64,000 nucleotides of DNA from CALOBA01 sp942491465 (GTDB taxonomy: Bacteria; Pseudomonadota; Gammaproteobacteria; Chromatiales; Chromatiaceae): assembly GCA_942491465.1 (NCBI GenBank), contig CALOBA010000057.1:20730-84729 (forward strand), written 5' to 3'. A program made the position numbers and the translations under genes. This document shows, piece after piece, positions 19,654-30,300 of the stretch (the stretch's first letter is position 1; every line of letters starts with the position of its first letter). The notes under the pieces were generated by a model, which had not been told where the DNA came from, ran no database searches, and saw nothing but the letters and a program-made list of their open reading frames with translations.

Positions 19654-19671
19654 GCTTGATCCATGTCAAGC
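19654..19671 (+). promoter_or_regulatory. FNR/Anr box upstream of the fnr-type gene
   Basis: GCTTGATCCATGTCAAGC is a perfect palindrome containing TTGA-N6-TCAA, the FNR/Anr core (consensus TTGAT-N4-ATCAA, one deviation). It lies 42 nt before the start of the FNR-type gene at 19714, a position fitting autoregulation. Confidence 0.75.
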
Positions 19672-19713
19672 AAGGTTGCAGAATAAGGGCGGCATCCAAA
19701 CGGGACACCTGCG

Positions 19714-20472
19714 TTGACACAAAGAAAAGTCATTTCCTTCGAGACGATCCGGGTCGCGTGCAAAAACTGCTCGCTGTCCGACCTCTGCCTTCCGATGGGG
19801 CTTGCCGCTGAAGACGTCGACCGCCTAGACAGCATCGTCAAGCGATCTCGGCCACTTCACCGGGGCGACCATCTGTTTCGCGGCGGCGAGCGATTCCGGT
19901 CTCTGTACGTCGTCAAGACCGGATCGGTGAAGACCTATGCCCCCAGTGAAGAAGGCGGCGAGCAGGTGCTCGGCTTCCATCTCCCCGGGGAGATCATCGG
20001 CCTGGACGCGATCGACAAATCGACCCATGCCTGCTCGGCCAAGGTGCTGGAGACCTCGGCGATCTGCGAGGTCCCCTTCCATCGCTTCGAGGAACTGGCC
20101 TCCAGCATCCCGTCACTGCAGCACCAGATGTATCGGCTGCTGAGCAAGGAGATCGGCGCCGAGACCGAGATGCTGCTGCTGCTCGGCAAGAAGAACGCCG
20201 AAGAGCGTCTGGCGGCCTTCTTGGTCAGCATGTCGAAGCGCCTGAGCAAACGCGGCCTGTCGCCGGTGGACTTCTATCTCAGTATGTCGCGGCACGAGAT
20301 CGGCAATTATCTCGGCCTCGCCGTCGAGACCGTCAGCCGGCTGTTCACGCGTTTCCAGGACGAAGGACTGCTGAAGGTGGATCGCAAGCACGTTCAGGTG
20401 CTGGATATCGCCACGCTGGAGGCCCTGGCCGGGGCACCGTCGACCAGCGCCAGCCGCCGACGGTCAAATTGA
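19714..20472 (+). CDS. fnr: FNR-type oxygen-sensing transcription regulator
   Basis: A 252-residue Crp/Fnr-family regulator. Cysteines C16, C19 and C25 (ACKNCSLSDLC) plus C118 match the spacing of the four [4Fe-4S] ligands of Escherichia coli FNR (C20, C23, C29, C122), so it should sense oxygen through cluster loss. The cyclic-nucleotide-fold domain spans about 30-150, followed by a dimer helix and a winged helix whose recognition segment SRHEIGNYLGLAVETVSRLF keeps the E-S-R triad contacting TTGAT sites. The TTG start is the only plausible one after the in-frame stop upstream. A good FNR box lies 42 nt upstream. It would control the oxic/anoxic switch in a phototroph. C-terminus is short and basic. 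Confidence 0.9.
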   Translation: MTQRKVISFETIRVACKNCSLSDLCLPMGLAAEDVDRLDSIVKRSRPLHRGDHLFRGGERFRSLYVVKTGSVKTYAPSEEGGEQVLGFHLPGEIIGLDAIDKSTHACSAKVLETSAICEVPFHRFEELASSIPSLQHQMYRLLSKEIGAETEMLLLLGKKNAEERLAAFLVSMSKRLSKRGLSPVDFYLSMSRHEIGNYLGLAVETVSRLFTRFQDEGLLKVDRKHVQVLDIATLEALAGAPSTSASRRRSN

Positions 20473-20533
20473 GCGCGACCCGGTAGGCCCTGGGATTCCG
20501 GGGTTGTCCGAGCGCGGGACCGCCCCGGCGGCG

Positions 20534-23425
20534 TTACTCGTCCCCTTCCGCCCCCAACCGATCCAGAATGGCCTGCTCCCGGTCCCGCTCCCCGAGCGCT
20601 CCCAGGACCTTGGCCAAGCGGCGGGCAGTGGATGGCGCTTCCGGTCGCCGGTCATAGGATTCCTGAAGGGCTTGCCGAGCGCTGGCCAGCTCTCCCGCTG
20701 CCATCTGCAGTTGCCCCAGTGTGTCCAGGTAGGCCGGGGTTCCCGGTGCCAGCGTCAGCGCCCGCTCGATGTAGCCGCGGGCGGCCTCCGTATCGGTCTT
20801 GGTCAGCAGTGCCGCAAGGTTGTTCAACGCCACGTGGTTGCTCGGCTGCCGCGACAGCAGGCGCTTGAGCAGCCCCACGGCCCTCTCCGGCTCACCGTCT
20901 TTGACCGCCAGCTCGGCGAGCAGACCCAAGGCTGCCGGGTCGCCGGGGCGTAGCGATCGCCAGCCCGCGCCATCCGGCGCAAGGCGGCCCAGTCCGAGCT
21001 GCGCCGCCAGCTGCCCTTGGAATGCCTCCGCATCCTCCGGTTGCTGTGCCACCAGCTGGCCGTAGGCATCTGCGGCGCCGCGGTAGTCCCCGGTCTGGAG
21101 TGCGGCCTCAGCCAGCAACAGCGCCAGGCGTCGCCGACCCCATTCGTCCCGACTCAGGCGATCGCGGAGCCCAAGCCGTTCGTGCTCCGGCAATCGTTCC
21201 AGGACCGCCGGGACCGCTTGCACGGCGAGTGGATGTCGGGGATCGAGGTCCCAGCCCCTCAGCAATGCACTTTGCGCCGAGCGCGGCGACTCGCCCAAGG
21301 CCAGTGCCATGGCGAGACCGTAATGCGACCCGGCATCTTCCGGGGCGAGGTCCGCCGCCGCTTTGAAGCGTTTCACGGCGGCATCGAGATCGGCAGCCGC
21401 CAAATAGGCCCGTCCCAACACCTGGAGCGCCCCGGCGCTCAGCGCATCATCGCCGGGGCTGCGCCCCAAGCGCGCAATGGCCGCGCCCGGATCACCGGCA
21501 ACGAGTTCCATCTCGGCCACCGCGGTACGCAGCCGTTGCTGATCCGGACACAGCTCCAGCGTCTTGCTCAATGTTGCGGCAAAACCCTGCCTGGCCCCGG
21601 CTCCGGCCCCGACCCGCAGCTCTGCGAGCGCGGTCTGTCTCAAGAGGTCGAGCCGTTCGGGACGCTCACGGATCAGCGCGCAATAAAGCCGTCCGGCGGC
21701 GTCGATCTCACCACGCCGTTGACGCCATTGCGCCAAGCCGATGATCGCGGTGGGCTGATTCGGGTCCAATTGCCGTGCGCGCTGAAATGCCGTTGCCGCC
21801 TCATCGTCGCGTCCCGTCGCCGCCAGCGCCGTTCCCAGGGCCGCCTGCGCCACGGCGAGGCGCGGAAGGTCGGCGACGGCCTGTCGTGCCTGTCTCAGGG
21901 CGGGCTCGGTCTCTCCGGCACGCAACAGCAAGTCGACGATGTGCACCCGCAGCAACGCCAGATCCGGCGCAGCGGCAACTGCGGCGTCCAGTCGACGGAC
22001 CGCGTCGTCGGTCCGCCCGGCACTGCTCAGCGTATCGGCCATTGCCAGCAGCAGATCGGGCCGGTTCGGCGCACCCACCAACGCCGCATCCAGCAGTGTC
22101 AACGCGTCGTCGAAACTCCCCAGGTCGGAAAGTACGCGTGCGGCGATCGGCGCGGCATCCGCATCCACAACGTCGTCGTGACGCCCGAGCACGCAGGCGA
22201 TCAACAGCTGCGCCTCATCCCGGCGACCGAGCTCCAGCATGGCGCCGGCCAACAGCGCGCCGCCTTCATCGGAGTCCGCGTCCAGCGCCTGCAACCGCTC
22301 GAGCGCGACGCGCGCCTGTTCGTGCTGTCCAAGGTAATACGCGGCCCGGCCCAGTCCGAGCAGGGCCCCGGCATGCTCCGGATTCAGCGCCAGAACGGTC
22401 TGATAGGCGTCGCGGGCGGTGGCCCAGTCATAGCCGTCGGAGGCGAGGTCGCCCTTCAACAGCGCCAGGGCGGGGAACTCGGTGTACATGCTGCGCACCA
22501 GCTCCAGATCCGCGAGCGCTCCCGTTCGATCGCCGAGCCGTCGCCGCAGCTCGGCGCGTCGATACAGCGACAGCCAGGGGTAACGTCCGGCATCGATTGC
22601 CCGACCGAAGGCCGTCTCCGCCGCTGTCAGTCGACCCTGCCGGACCCGCAGCTCCGCCAGCGCATGTTGCGCCTGCTGATCCTCGACCCCCGCGGCAGCG
22701 GCCGCTTCAACCAGGGCGGCCACCGCGGCGCCGTCGCGATCCTGCGCCGCCGCACCGGCCTGAGCCAACAGGATGCGTGGATCACCGGGCAGGATACGCG
22801 CAAGGTCGACGATCTCGGCGCGTGCGTCGGCCGAACGGCCCGATACCAGCAGCGCCTGTGCACGCAACGTCGCCAGCGCGACCGCCTCGTCCAGCCCCAG
22901 CGCCTCGTCCGACAGCGTCTCTTCGATGACGCGATCGAATGCCCCCTGCTGAAGCAGTGCCCGCGCCCGCAACGCTGTCAGGCGCTGCTCGGCAATGCCC
23001 AGCCCGCTTGCGCGATTCAACGCGACCTCGGCGGCGGCGCCGTTGACCAGATCAAGGTAGATCTCGGCGATGAAGAGCTGGACCGCGGGATCGACGGCGG
23101 CCGTTGTCGGCAGCGTCAACAACAACGCGGCCGCATCCTTGACGTTGCCGCGCGACCAGACTTCCCGCGCCTGCTTAAGGACATCCGCCGATAATACCGC
23201 GGCGAGCGGCGGCGCCACCGGCGTATCCGCCGACCGGGACAGAAGCCCGGGGACACACACCAGCCCGAGCAGCAGGCCGATCATCATCAGACGGGGCGGG
23301 CCTGCCTTGAGCCATGCGCGCAAGCGCCCCCCATGCGCACCGAGGCTTGTCCATCTCAAGCCCCTAAGCAGTCGTCGATGCCCATGGGCGTGCTTGTGCC
23401 GCCGAGTTCGGTGAACTGAAGTCAT
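20534..23425 (-). CDS. TPR-repeat protein of the PEP-CTERM system, PrsT-like
   Basis: A 963-residue protein built from about twenty tetratricopeptide repeats. An Arg/His-rich cytoplasmic head (residues 1-45) precedes one hydrophobic segment (LMMIGLLLGLVCVPGLL), then repeats to the end, such as DRTGALADLELVRSMYTEFP and PEHAGALLGLGRAAYYLGQ. Length, single N-terminal membrane segment and repeat content match the PrsT proteins encoded near exosortase and exopolysaccharide genes; their exact role is unknown. The start overlaps the stop of the cohesin-like gene by ATGA, so it is translationally coupled and belongs to the giant-protein operon. No exosortase or polysaccharide gene is present in the window, unusual for PrsT. 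Confidence 0.75.
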   Translation of the reverse strand: MTSVHRTRRHKHAHGHRRLLRGLRWTSLGAHGGRLRAWLKAGPPRLMMIGLLLGLVCVPGLLSRSADTPVAPPLAAVLSADVLKQAREVWSRGNVKDAAALLLTLPTTAAVDPAVQLFIAEIYLDLVNGAAAEVALNRASGLGIAEQRLTALRARALLQQGAFDRVIEETLSDEALGLDEAVALATLRAQALLVSGRSADARAEIVDLARILPGDPRILLAQAGAAAQDRDGAAVAALVEAAAAAGVEDQQAQHALAELRVRQGRLTAAETAFGRAIDAGRYPWLSLYRRAELRRRLGDRTGALADLELVRSMYTEFPALALLKGDLASDGYDWATARDAYQTVLALNPEHAGALLGLGRAAYYLGQHEQARVALERLQALDADSDEGGALLAGAMLELGRRDEAQLLIACVLGRHDDVVDADAAPIAARVLSDLGSFDDALTLLDAALVGAPNRPDLLLAMADTLSSAGRTDDAVRRLDAAVAAAPDLALLRVHIVDLLLRAGETEPALRQARQAVADLPRLAVAQAALGTALAATGRDDEAATAFQRARQLDPNQPTAIIGLAQWRQRRGEIDAAGRLYCALIRERPERLDLLRQTALAELRVGAGAGARQGFAATLSKTLELCPDQQRLRTAVAEMELVAGDPGAAIARLGRSPGDDALSAGALQVLGRAYLAAADLDAAVKRFKAAADLAPEDAGSHYGLAMALALGESPRSAQSALLRGWDLDPRHPLAVQAVPAVLERLPEHERLGLRDRLSRDEWGRRRLALLLAEAALQTGDYRGAADAYGQLVAQQPEDAEAFQGQLAAQLGLGRLAPDGAGWRSLRPGDPAALGLLAELAVKDGEPERAVGLLKRLLSRQPSNHVALNNLAALLTKTDTEAARGYIERALTLAPGTPAYLDTLGQLQMAAGELASARQALQESYDRRPEAPSTARRLAKVLGALGERDREQAILDRLGAEGDE

Positions 23426-24309
23426 CGGGGACAGGGACGACGCGACCCCAGCAGCGCCAGGCCCGGAAGCAGCAGCAGCCAGGAGGCAGGCGCAGGGGCG
23501 GCCACGACGATCTCTCCGGAGATGCGCTCGGGATACTGCGCGAAGGTACCGCCGTTGTATTTGATGTCCAGGACGTCCTCGTCCGCCGGATCGTAGTCGG
23601 TGGAATAGACGATCTCGATCGGGGTACGCCCGGGGGCATCGAGGTCGACTTCGAAGACGACATGCAGCAGCGGCGTGATCTCGTTGCCGAACGGGTTCTC
23701 CTGCGATAACCCCTGCAAAATCTGCAACGCGCCGATGTCGAGATAGCTGGCGGATGCGAACCGAAGCGAGCCCTCGTTGATGACGTTTGCCGCGGTGATG
23801 TCCGGTGTGCCCAGATCCGGGTCGGCACCGCCGGCCGGGCTGTAGGTCTGACCCGTGTCCGGAGGATTCTGCGAATTGCTGTTGTCGCGATAGTCCCAGG
23901 TGCTGTTCGCGTCCTCGGTGCCTTCCAATGGGATCGGATCGTTGGTGTTGTCGAGATGATCAATCTGCAAGACCTCGGTGGCATCCTCGCCGTCATGCAG
24001 ACTGGGATCACCCAACAGATTGCCGGCATCGAACGCGAAGCTCTGCAACGTGATCAGTGCCGGGTTGTAGATGATGCCGATATCGTACGCACTGATCACG
24101 TTCCTACCGAGCCCGGTCATACGTAAGGTGTAGCTGACCGTGGTCGTGCTCTTATCGAAGGCCTTCAAATTGGTCCGGCTGGTGGTATACAACTCCAGGT
24201 ACTCGGCCTTCAGCGCAGGCGCGGCCAGCAGCAGTGCGGCCGCAGCCGGGGCGATGGCGAGCAAGCGGAGCAGGGGGCGTCTGGATGACATGGGGGTAAC
24301 CTGGTTCAT
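23422..24309 (-). CDS. Cohesin-like domain protein with PEP-CTERM-type sorting tail
   Basis: A 295-residue exported protein. Residues 1 to about 35 are a signal peptide (LLAIAPAAAALLLAAPALKA). The central part (about 36-265) resembles the cohesin fold: VSYTLRMTGLGRNVISAYDI with IIYNPALITLQSFAF matches the '(I/V)SAYDxxxxYDPAxL' start of cohesin-like domains, and late strands LLHVVFEVDLDA and DVLDIKYNGGTF fit its end. An insertion of about 60 residues separates the halves. The C-terminus is a PEP-CTERM-like tail: APAPASWLLLLPGLALLG then RRPCPR. Its start lies 2 nt after the stop of the giant dockerin-bearing gene and its stop overlaps the PrsT-like gene. It is inferred to be the surface anchor for the giant protein. 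Confidence 0.72.
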   Translation of the reverse strand: MNQVTPMSSRRPLLRLLAIAPAAAALLLAAPALKAEYLELYTTSRTNLKAFDKSTTTVSYTLRMTGLGRNVISAYDIGIIYNPALITLQSFAFDAGNLLGDPSLHDGEDATEVLQIDHLDNTNDPIPLEGTEDANSTWDYRDNSNSQNPPDTGQTYSPAGGADPDLGTPDITAANVINEGSLRFASASYLDIGALQILQGLSQENPFGNEITPLLHVVFEVDLDAPGRTPIEIVYSTDYDPADEDVLDIKYNGGTFAQYPERISGEIVVAAPAPASWLLLLPGLALLGSRRPCPR

Positions 24310-24311
24310 GA

Positions 24312-27300
24312 TCAGTTGTTCGTCCGACAGTCCATGCAGGCCCGGGCATCGTTGATGCTGAGCCTGCCGTTGGGCACAGCGTCGCCGCTATGGGCAGCTC
24401 CGGGTTCGCTGACCCGCAGGCCACGGTGCCGCAGGATCAAGCGGATATCCTTGCGGTCCACGTCGCCGTCGCCGTTCGGCCAGGGTTGAACGTCGCAGAT
24501 CTCGGTGCAGGGGATCGGCCCGTCCTCAGTGAACCCGAAGTCATAGCCGGCGTTGTCCGTCTCGTCCCACGGATCGGCCTGTTGCGCGACATCGCTGCTG
24601 CCTTGCAGCACGTCGGCCTCGGTCCCGCTCGGATCATCCGAATCGAGCCGATCGAAGATGCCTTGATCGATCCGGGTCGGGCTGTAGCCCACCGGGTCCT
24701 CGACGCTGATGACGAAGCGCGGCGTGTCGCCGCCGCTGCCGGCGGTGCCGATGCCGTTGTAGTCCTCATCGGTGTGCAGGTTGCGGAAGGCGTAGCCGCC
24801 GGCGGTGCCGGTGGCGGTAATCAGCGTCGCCTCATCGCCATTGGGATAGGTGATGGTCAGTGTGACCATGACCCCTTCAATGCCCGCTAGGTAAGGGTCG
24901 GGGTCCCAGGACTCCTGGAAGCCGTTGCCGTCGTCCTCCCAGACCCGATTGCCGAGGGCCGCGGCGTCTTGGTGATAGCCGAAGTCGCCGGTGGTGTCGT
25001 CGGCGCCGTCGAGGCTGACCGCATAGGCGTCCGGCTGGCTGTTGCCGTCCGTGCCGTCCCTCGGCCCGTCGCTGTGCCACCAGCCTTCGAGGCGGGCGTC
25101 GGCATCGGTGACGTCGATGAGATAGTCGCCACCGGGCAGGTTGTCGAAGCGATAGTCGCCGTTGTCGTCGGTGGTCTCGGTAGCGAGCCGGAGATCGCCG
25201 TTGTCGATCTGTCCGTTGCCGTTGCTGTCGGCATAGAGGCTGATGGTGATGCCGCCAAGGCCCGCTGCCGTCTCGTTCAGGCTGCCGTCGGCATCCGCAT
25301 CGTTCCAGACCGTGCCGCCGAGCCGATAGGGCGTGATGGCGACGTAACCGAAGTCCTGCTCCAGGTCGATGCCGTTTAGATTCACCCAGGAGCGACCGTC
25401 GGCGCCCCCGTCCGGGTCGACGCTGTTGGTCAGGCCCGCCGGCAGCTCTGCCGCAACCACCCGCACCCGATAGCTGTCCTGGCTGTCCAGCCCCGCAAAC
25501 AGGTAGGTGCCGTTGGCATCGGTCATGGTGGTGTCGAGCAGCGTCGAGCCGGCCCCGTCGTAGAGCTCGACGCTGACGCCGCCGATCCCTTCGCCCACGT
25601 CCGGCAGCGCGTTGCCGTTGCGGTCGAGGAAGACGGTGTCGCCGATGATCCCGATCTCGTCGCCGAGCACTTGGCTGGTGGCGGTAAAGCCATGGTCTTG
25701 ATCGAGGTCGTCGCTGCTGCCATCGAGCTCGACCCCGCTCTGCGCATCGAGCACGTTGTCCGGGTCACCACTCTGGGCGTAGACATCGAGCAGGTTGCGG
25801 GTGTCGGTGACGACCACGACGTAGTGACCGGCGGGGAGACCGCCGAAGCTGTACAGGCCCGCGTCATCGGTGAGCGCCGTTGCCAGGACCGGCTCGCCGG
25901 GGTCGGCAAGCCCGTCCTGGTCGTCGTCCGCCACCAGGTTGACGGTGACGCCGGCGATGCCGGGGTCGGCACCGTCGTCGTCGGTGCCGTCGGCATCGAT
26001 GTCGAGGTAGATCAGGTCGCCGATGGTGCTGCCCGTGCCGGGCCGATAGCCGAAATCGGCGTTCAGATAGGCATCGCCGGGGCCGAGCAGCAGGGGATCG
26101 CTGGTGGTCCCATCGACGGCGTCGTCCGGGTCACCGGTCTGGGTCCAACTCTGGCCCGATGGCAGCGTGTCACCGTCGACGACGACGATGTAGCCGCCGG
26201 GTGAGAGGTCGCTGAACAGATAGTTGCCGTTGACGTCGGTGGTGATGGTCAGCGGGGCATTGTCGCCGGTACCGCCGTAGACGCCGTCCGCGTTGTCGTC
26301 CGTCAACAGGCTGACGGTCACGCCTTCCAGGCCGACCTCGTCGGTGTCCTGCCGCCCGTCGCCGTCGGCATCGTTCCAGATGCGATCGCCGATGGCGCCG
26401 GTGGCGCCGGCATCCGGGTCGTCGGCGTCGTCGTAGCTGACGGCGTTGTAGCCGAAGTCGGCGCTGAGATGGAGCACGCCATAGGCGATGCTCACCGCGC
26501 TCTCATGTGCGGTCTGCGCGCCCGGCGAACCGAAGCCATCGGCGGCGGCATCATCCTCATCGGCGACGGCCTGCAGGTCGGCCGGCAGGGTTTCGGTATC
26601 GACCACCACGCGGTAATCGCCGGGGCCGACGCCATAGAACAGGTAGCCGCCGTCGCTGCCGGTGCGGGTCTCCGCGACGAGCTGGTCGCCGCTGTCGAGA
26701 AGCTCGACGGCGACATCGGCAATGCCGCGCTCACCGGCGTCCTGGATGCCGTCGCTGTTCTCGTCCAGCCAGACCCGATCGCCGATGATCGCAAGCTGCG
26801 GGTGTTGGCTGTCGAGGAAGTCCTGCTCGTGGATATCGGCATCCACCACGCTGACCGGGATGCGGTCGTCGTTGCCGCCGACCACGTCGTTGGTGGAGAC
26901 GTAGGCGTCGGGGTTGGTCTCGACGATGACATAGTCTCCCATCGGGACGAAGTCGAAGCGGAAGCCGCCATCGGCGCCGGTAACCGCGGTGTTGTCCACA
27001 TAGCCACCCACCAGCGCGCCATCGCCCGGGTCGCCGTCGCCGTTCGGGTCGGTGTAGAGCCGAACCGTCGCCCCGGCGAGGCCCGACTCGCCCCCGCCCT
27101 GGCTCGGACGATCGATCAGGCCGCCGTCGCCGTCCACGTCGTCGAACACACTGCCGGTGATGCTGTAGATGGGCTCGTCGGTGACCGGGATCAGGTAATC
27201 CTCGACCTCGCCGGAGGTCGCGACGCCGGTGCTGCTGTCGCCGCCCTGGCCGGTGCTGTTGGTGATGCGGAAGCGCAGCCCCGTGTAGCCCTGTGCCGTG

Positions 27301-30300
27301 GATGCCGTCGCCGGGATCTGGATCTGCAGCGCGTTGCTGCCGGCCTTCACAGTCGCGTTGGTGAGTATGCGCTCGCCGGTGCCGTCGAAGCTGCCATCGC
27401 GGTTCCAGTCGGCCCAGGCGTTGAGCACGCCTTTGCCGGAGGCGGTGACCAGCAGCTCGGGCTGGGTTGCGGGCACCAACGGCGGGAAGTCGATGCTGTC
27501 CTCGTCGTCCGGGGTGCTGCCGCCGCTGTCGTCGCCGAGGGCGTCGGCGCTTTGTCGGCCCTCGGTCTCGGCATCGGTCGCCCCGGTGCCGAGGTAGGTG
27601 CCGCTGATGACATGGCGCGGGCCGCCGAAGGTGATCAACGTCTGGTAGTTGCCGGCGCCGGTACCGGCGCCGGTATCGGGCAGGTCGCCGAAGTCGAAGG
27701 TGGTGCCGGTGGGGAACAGACGGCGGACATGGTCCTCCACCTCGCCGTCTTCGGCGGTGCTGCTCGGGGTGTCGCCGCCGGCGGTGCTGACGCGGAAGCG
27801 CAGATACAGACGGACCTGGCCTACGTCGAGGTCGGGCACCTGGAAGTCGAGGCTGTTGGTGTCGGCTTCGAGCACCTGGTCGCTGAAGATCTGCTCGCCG
27901 GCGTCGCCGAAGCTGCCGTTGCCGTTGAAGTCGGCCCAAGCGTTGAGCTTGCTGCCGGCGACGCTGGCGTCGACATCGACGGTGGCGGTGGTGTTGCCGA
28001 CGATCAGGCTGGTGAAGGTGACGCCGTCCTCGTCGTCGCTGAGCGCACCCGCGTGGGTGTCGTTGTCGTCGTCGCCGGCGGCATATCTGTCCGGCTGGTG
28101 GGCGTCTTCGGCATCGACGCCGGCACCGAGGTAGACGCCATCGGCCAGCCGGTGGCGCGCGGCGAAGATGCCGCTGTAGCTGCCCGGCAGGTCGCCGTAG
28201 TCGTAGGCCGCGGCGATGCTGAGCGGATAGTCTTCGACCTCACCGCCGACAACGGTGGTGGCCGGGGTGGAGGTGGTCAGGCCCTGGCCGTCCGGGGCGA
28301 GGCGCAGGCGCAGATAGCTGTCGCCCGGGGTGACATCGGCAGGGACGGTGAAGTCGAGCTGGGCGCTGGCGTCGTCGGGCTGAACGGTGTGCTCGGCGCC
28401 CTCGCCTTCTTGGAAGCTGCCGTCGCGGTTGAAGTCGATCCAGCCTACCAGGACGGCCTGGGCGCCGGTGGTGTTGACCAGACTGACGCTGACGATCCTG
28501 CTTGCGCCGGCGTCACCGCTGCTGATGGTATCGATGTCGACCAGGCCATCCTCGTCATCAAGCAGGTCGTCAGCGGTGGCGTCGTCGACGCTGCCGTCGC
28601 CGTCGGCGCCGGTGCTCGGGGCACCGTCTTCGTCGGCGTCGACCTTGGCGCCGAGCAGCAGGCTGGGGCCGATGTCGGTGTGGCGCGCGGCACCGAGGGG
28701 GTCGTCGCTGGCGGTGCCGTAGCTCGACGGCGCGTCGCCGAAGTCGGCGCGGGTGCCGAGCGCGGGCTCGGCGACGGTGACCTGATAGTCCTCGACCTCG
28801 CCGTCGGACAGGTAGCCGTCGACCTTGGTGCGCGTCAGCGCCGAATCGGTGCTGATGCGCAGGCGCACGTTGATGCTGGTGTCGCCGTCGACGATCGCGC
28901 CGGGCACCGCGGAGAAGACCAGAGTCGCCTCGGAGTCGCCGTCGTCGACGCTGGTGGCGGCCCACTCCTTGGTCAGGCCCTCGCCGGTGTCGAAGTCGTT
29001 GCTGCCGTCGAAGTCGATCCAGCCGATGAGGGTGGCGCTGCTGCCGCGGGTATTGGTGACCGGCAGGGTAATGCTGTAGCGCTCGCCGCCGTCGGTCATG
29101 TGCAACGTCGGCAGGCTCGTCTGCTCCTCGTCGTCGTTGCCGCGGCCGTCGTCGCCGTTGTCGGCGGCGCCGCTCATGCCGGCATCGGCACTGGGCCAGC
29201 CGTCGGTATCGGCGTCGACGCCGGCACCCAGATGGAGGGCGTCGCCCGCCTCGTCTTCGATGACGTGGCGCGGCCCATCGCTGAACAGCCGAGTGGTGAA
29301 ACTGCCGGTCTCCGGCAGGTCGCCGTAGTCGAAGGCGATGCCGCTGTCGGCGGCCAGGACCGGGCGCCGATAGTCTTCGATCTCGCCGTCGGAGGCGGGG
29401 CCGGCCCAGTCGTCGCCGCCGGTGCCGTCGGCGCTGGTGTAGCGGAAGCGCAGGTAGACCTCGTCGACCACGGTGCCGTCGATGTCGTCGTCCGTCGGAA
29501 CGGCGAAGGTGAAGACGGTATAGGGGGTGTCGCCGTCATCTTCGGTGCCGGTGGTGGGCTCGCCATCCACGATCAGCTCGCCGGGATCATCGAAGTCACC
29601 GTCGCCGTTGAAGTCGGCCCAACCGGAGAGGATGCCCTCGTTGTCGGCACCGTCGGTGTCGGTGGTGCGGCTGGCAACAACGCGCACCTCGGCGTTCTGG
29701 CCCTGGGTCAGCGGGCTGGCGAAATAGATGCCGTCCTCGTCGTCGGGGCTGCCGGTGGTGTCGTCGTCGGTGGCGGCCGCATTGGGCTGGCCGTCGGCCT
29801 CGGTGTCGATGGCGGCACCGAGATGGGTATCGCCGCTGCCGGTGTCGTCGAGGTGCTTGGCCGCCAGGCCGTTGAGCGTGCCGTCCTCGTCCTCGGTGGG
29901 ATAGGTCGCCGCGGTGTCGTCGTCGGGCAGGTCGCCGTAGTCGTAGGCGCTGCCGGACTTGGTGTAGGTCTGCACCAGATAGTCTTCGACCTCCCCCGCG
30001 CTGGCATAACCGCCCGGGGTATCGCCGCCGACCACGCCGACGCCCTGATGGACGAAGCGGAAGCGCAGCGCAATCCCACCGTCGCCGGCGCTCTGGCCGG
30101 TCTCCATGGCCAGCGGCGGGTACAGGCGCAGGCGATTGACGCCGGCGCTCAGGGCTTGGCCCTGGCCGTCGAACAGATGCTCGTCGACACCGAGGAAGTT
30201 GCCGTCGTCGTCCCAGTCGGCCCAGACATGCAGGGTGCCGGCGACGTTGGCGGTGACGTCGATCTCGGTGGTGCCGCCGGGGCGCAGGTCATCGAGGAAG

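Noticed and set aside
20473..20533. Possible bidirectional terminator between fnr and the PrsT-like gene
   Set aside because: GC-rich partial hairpins are present but no clean stem with a T-run on either strand.
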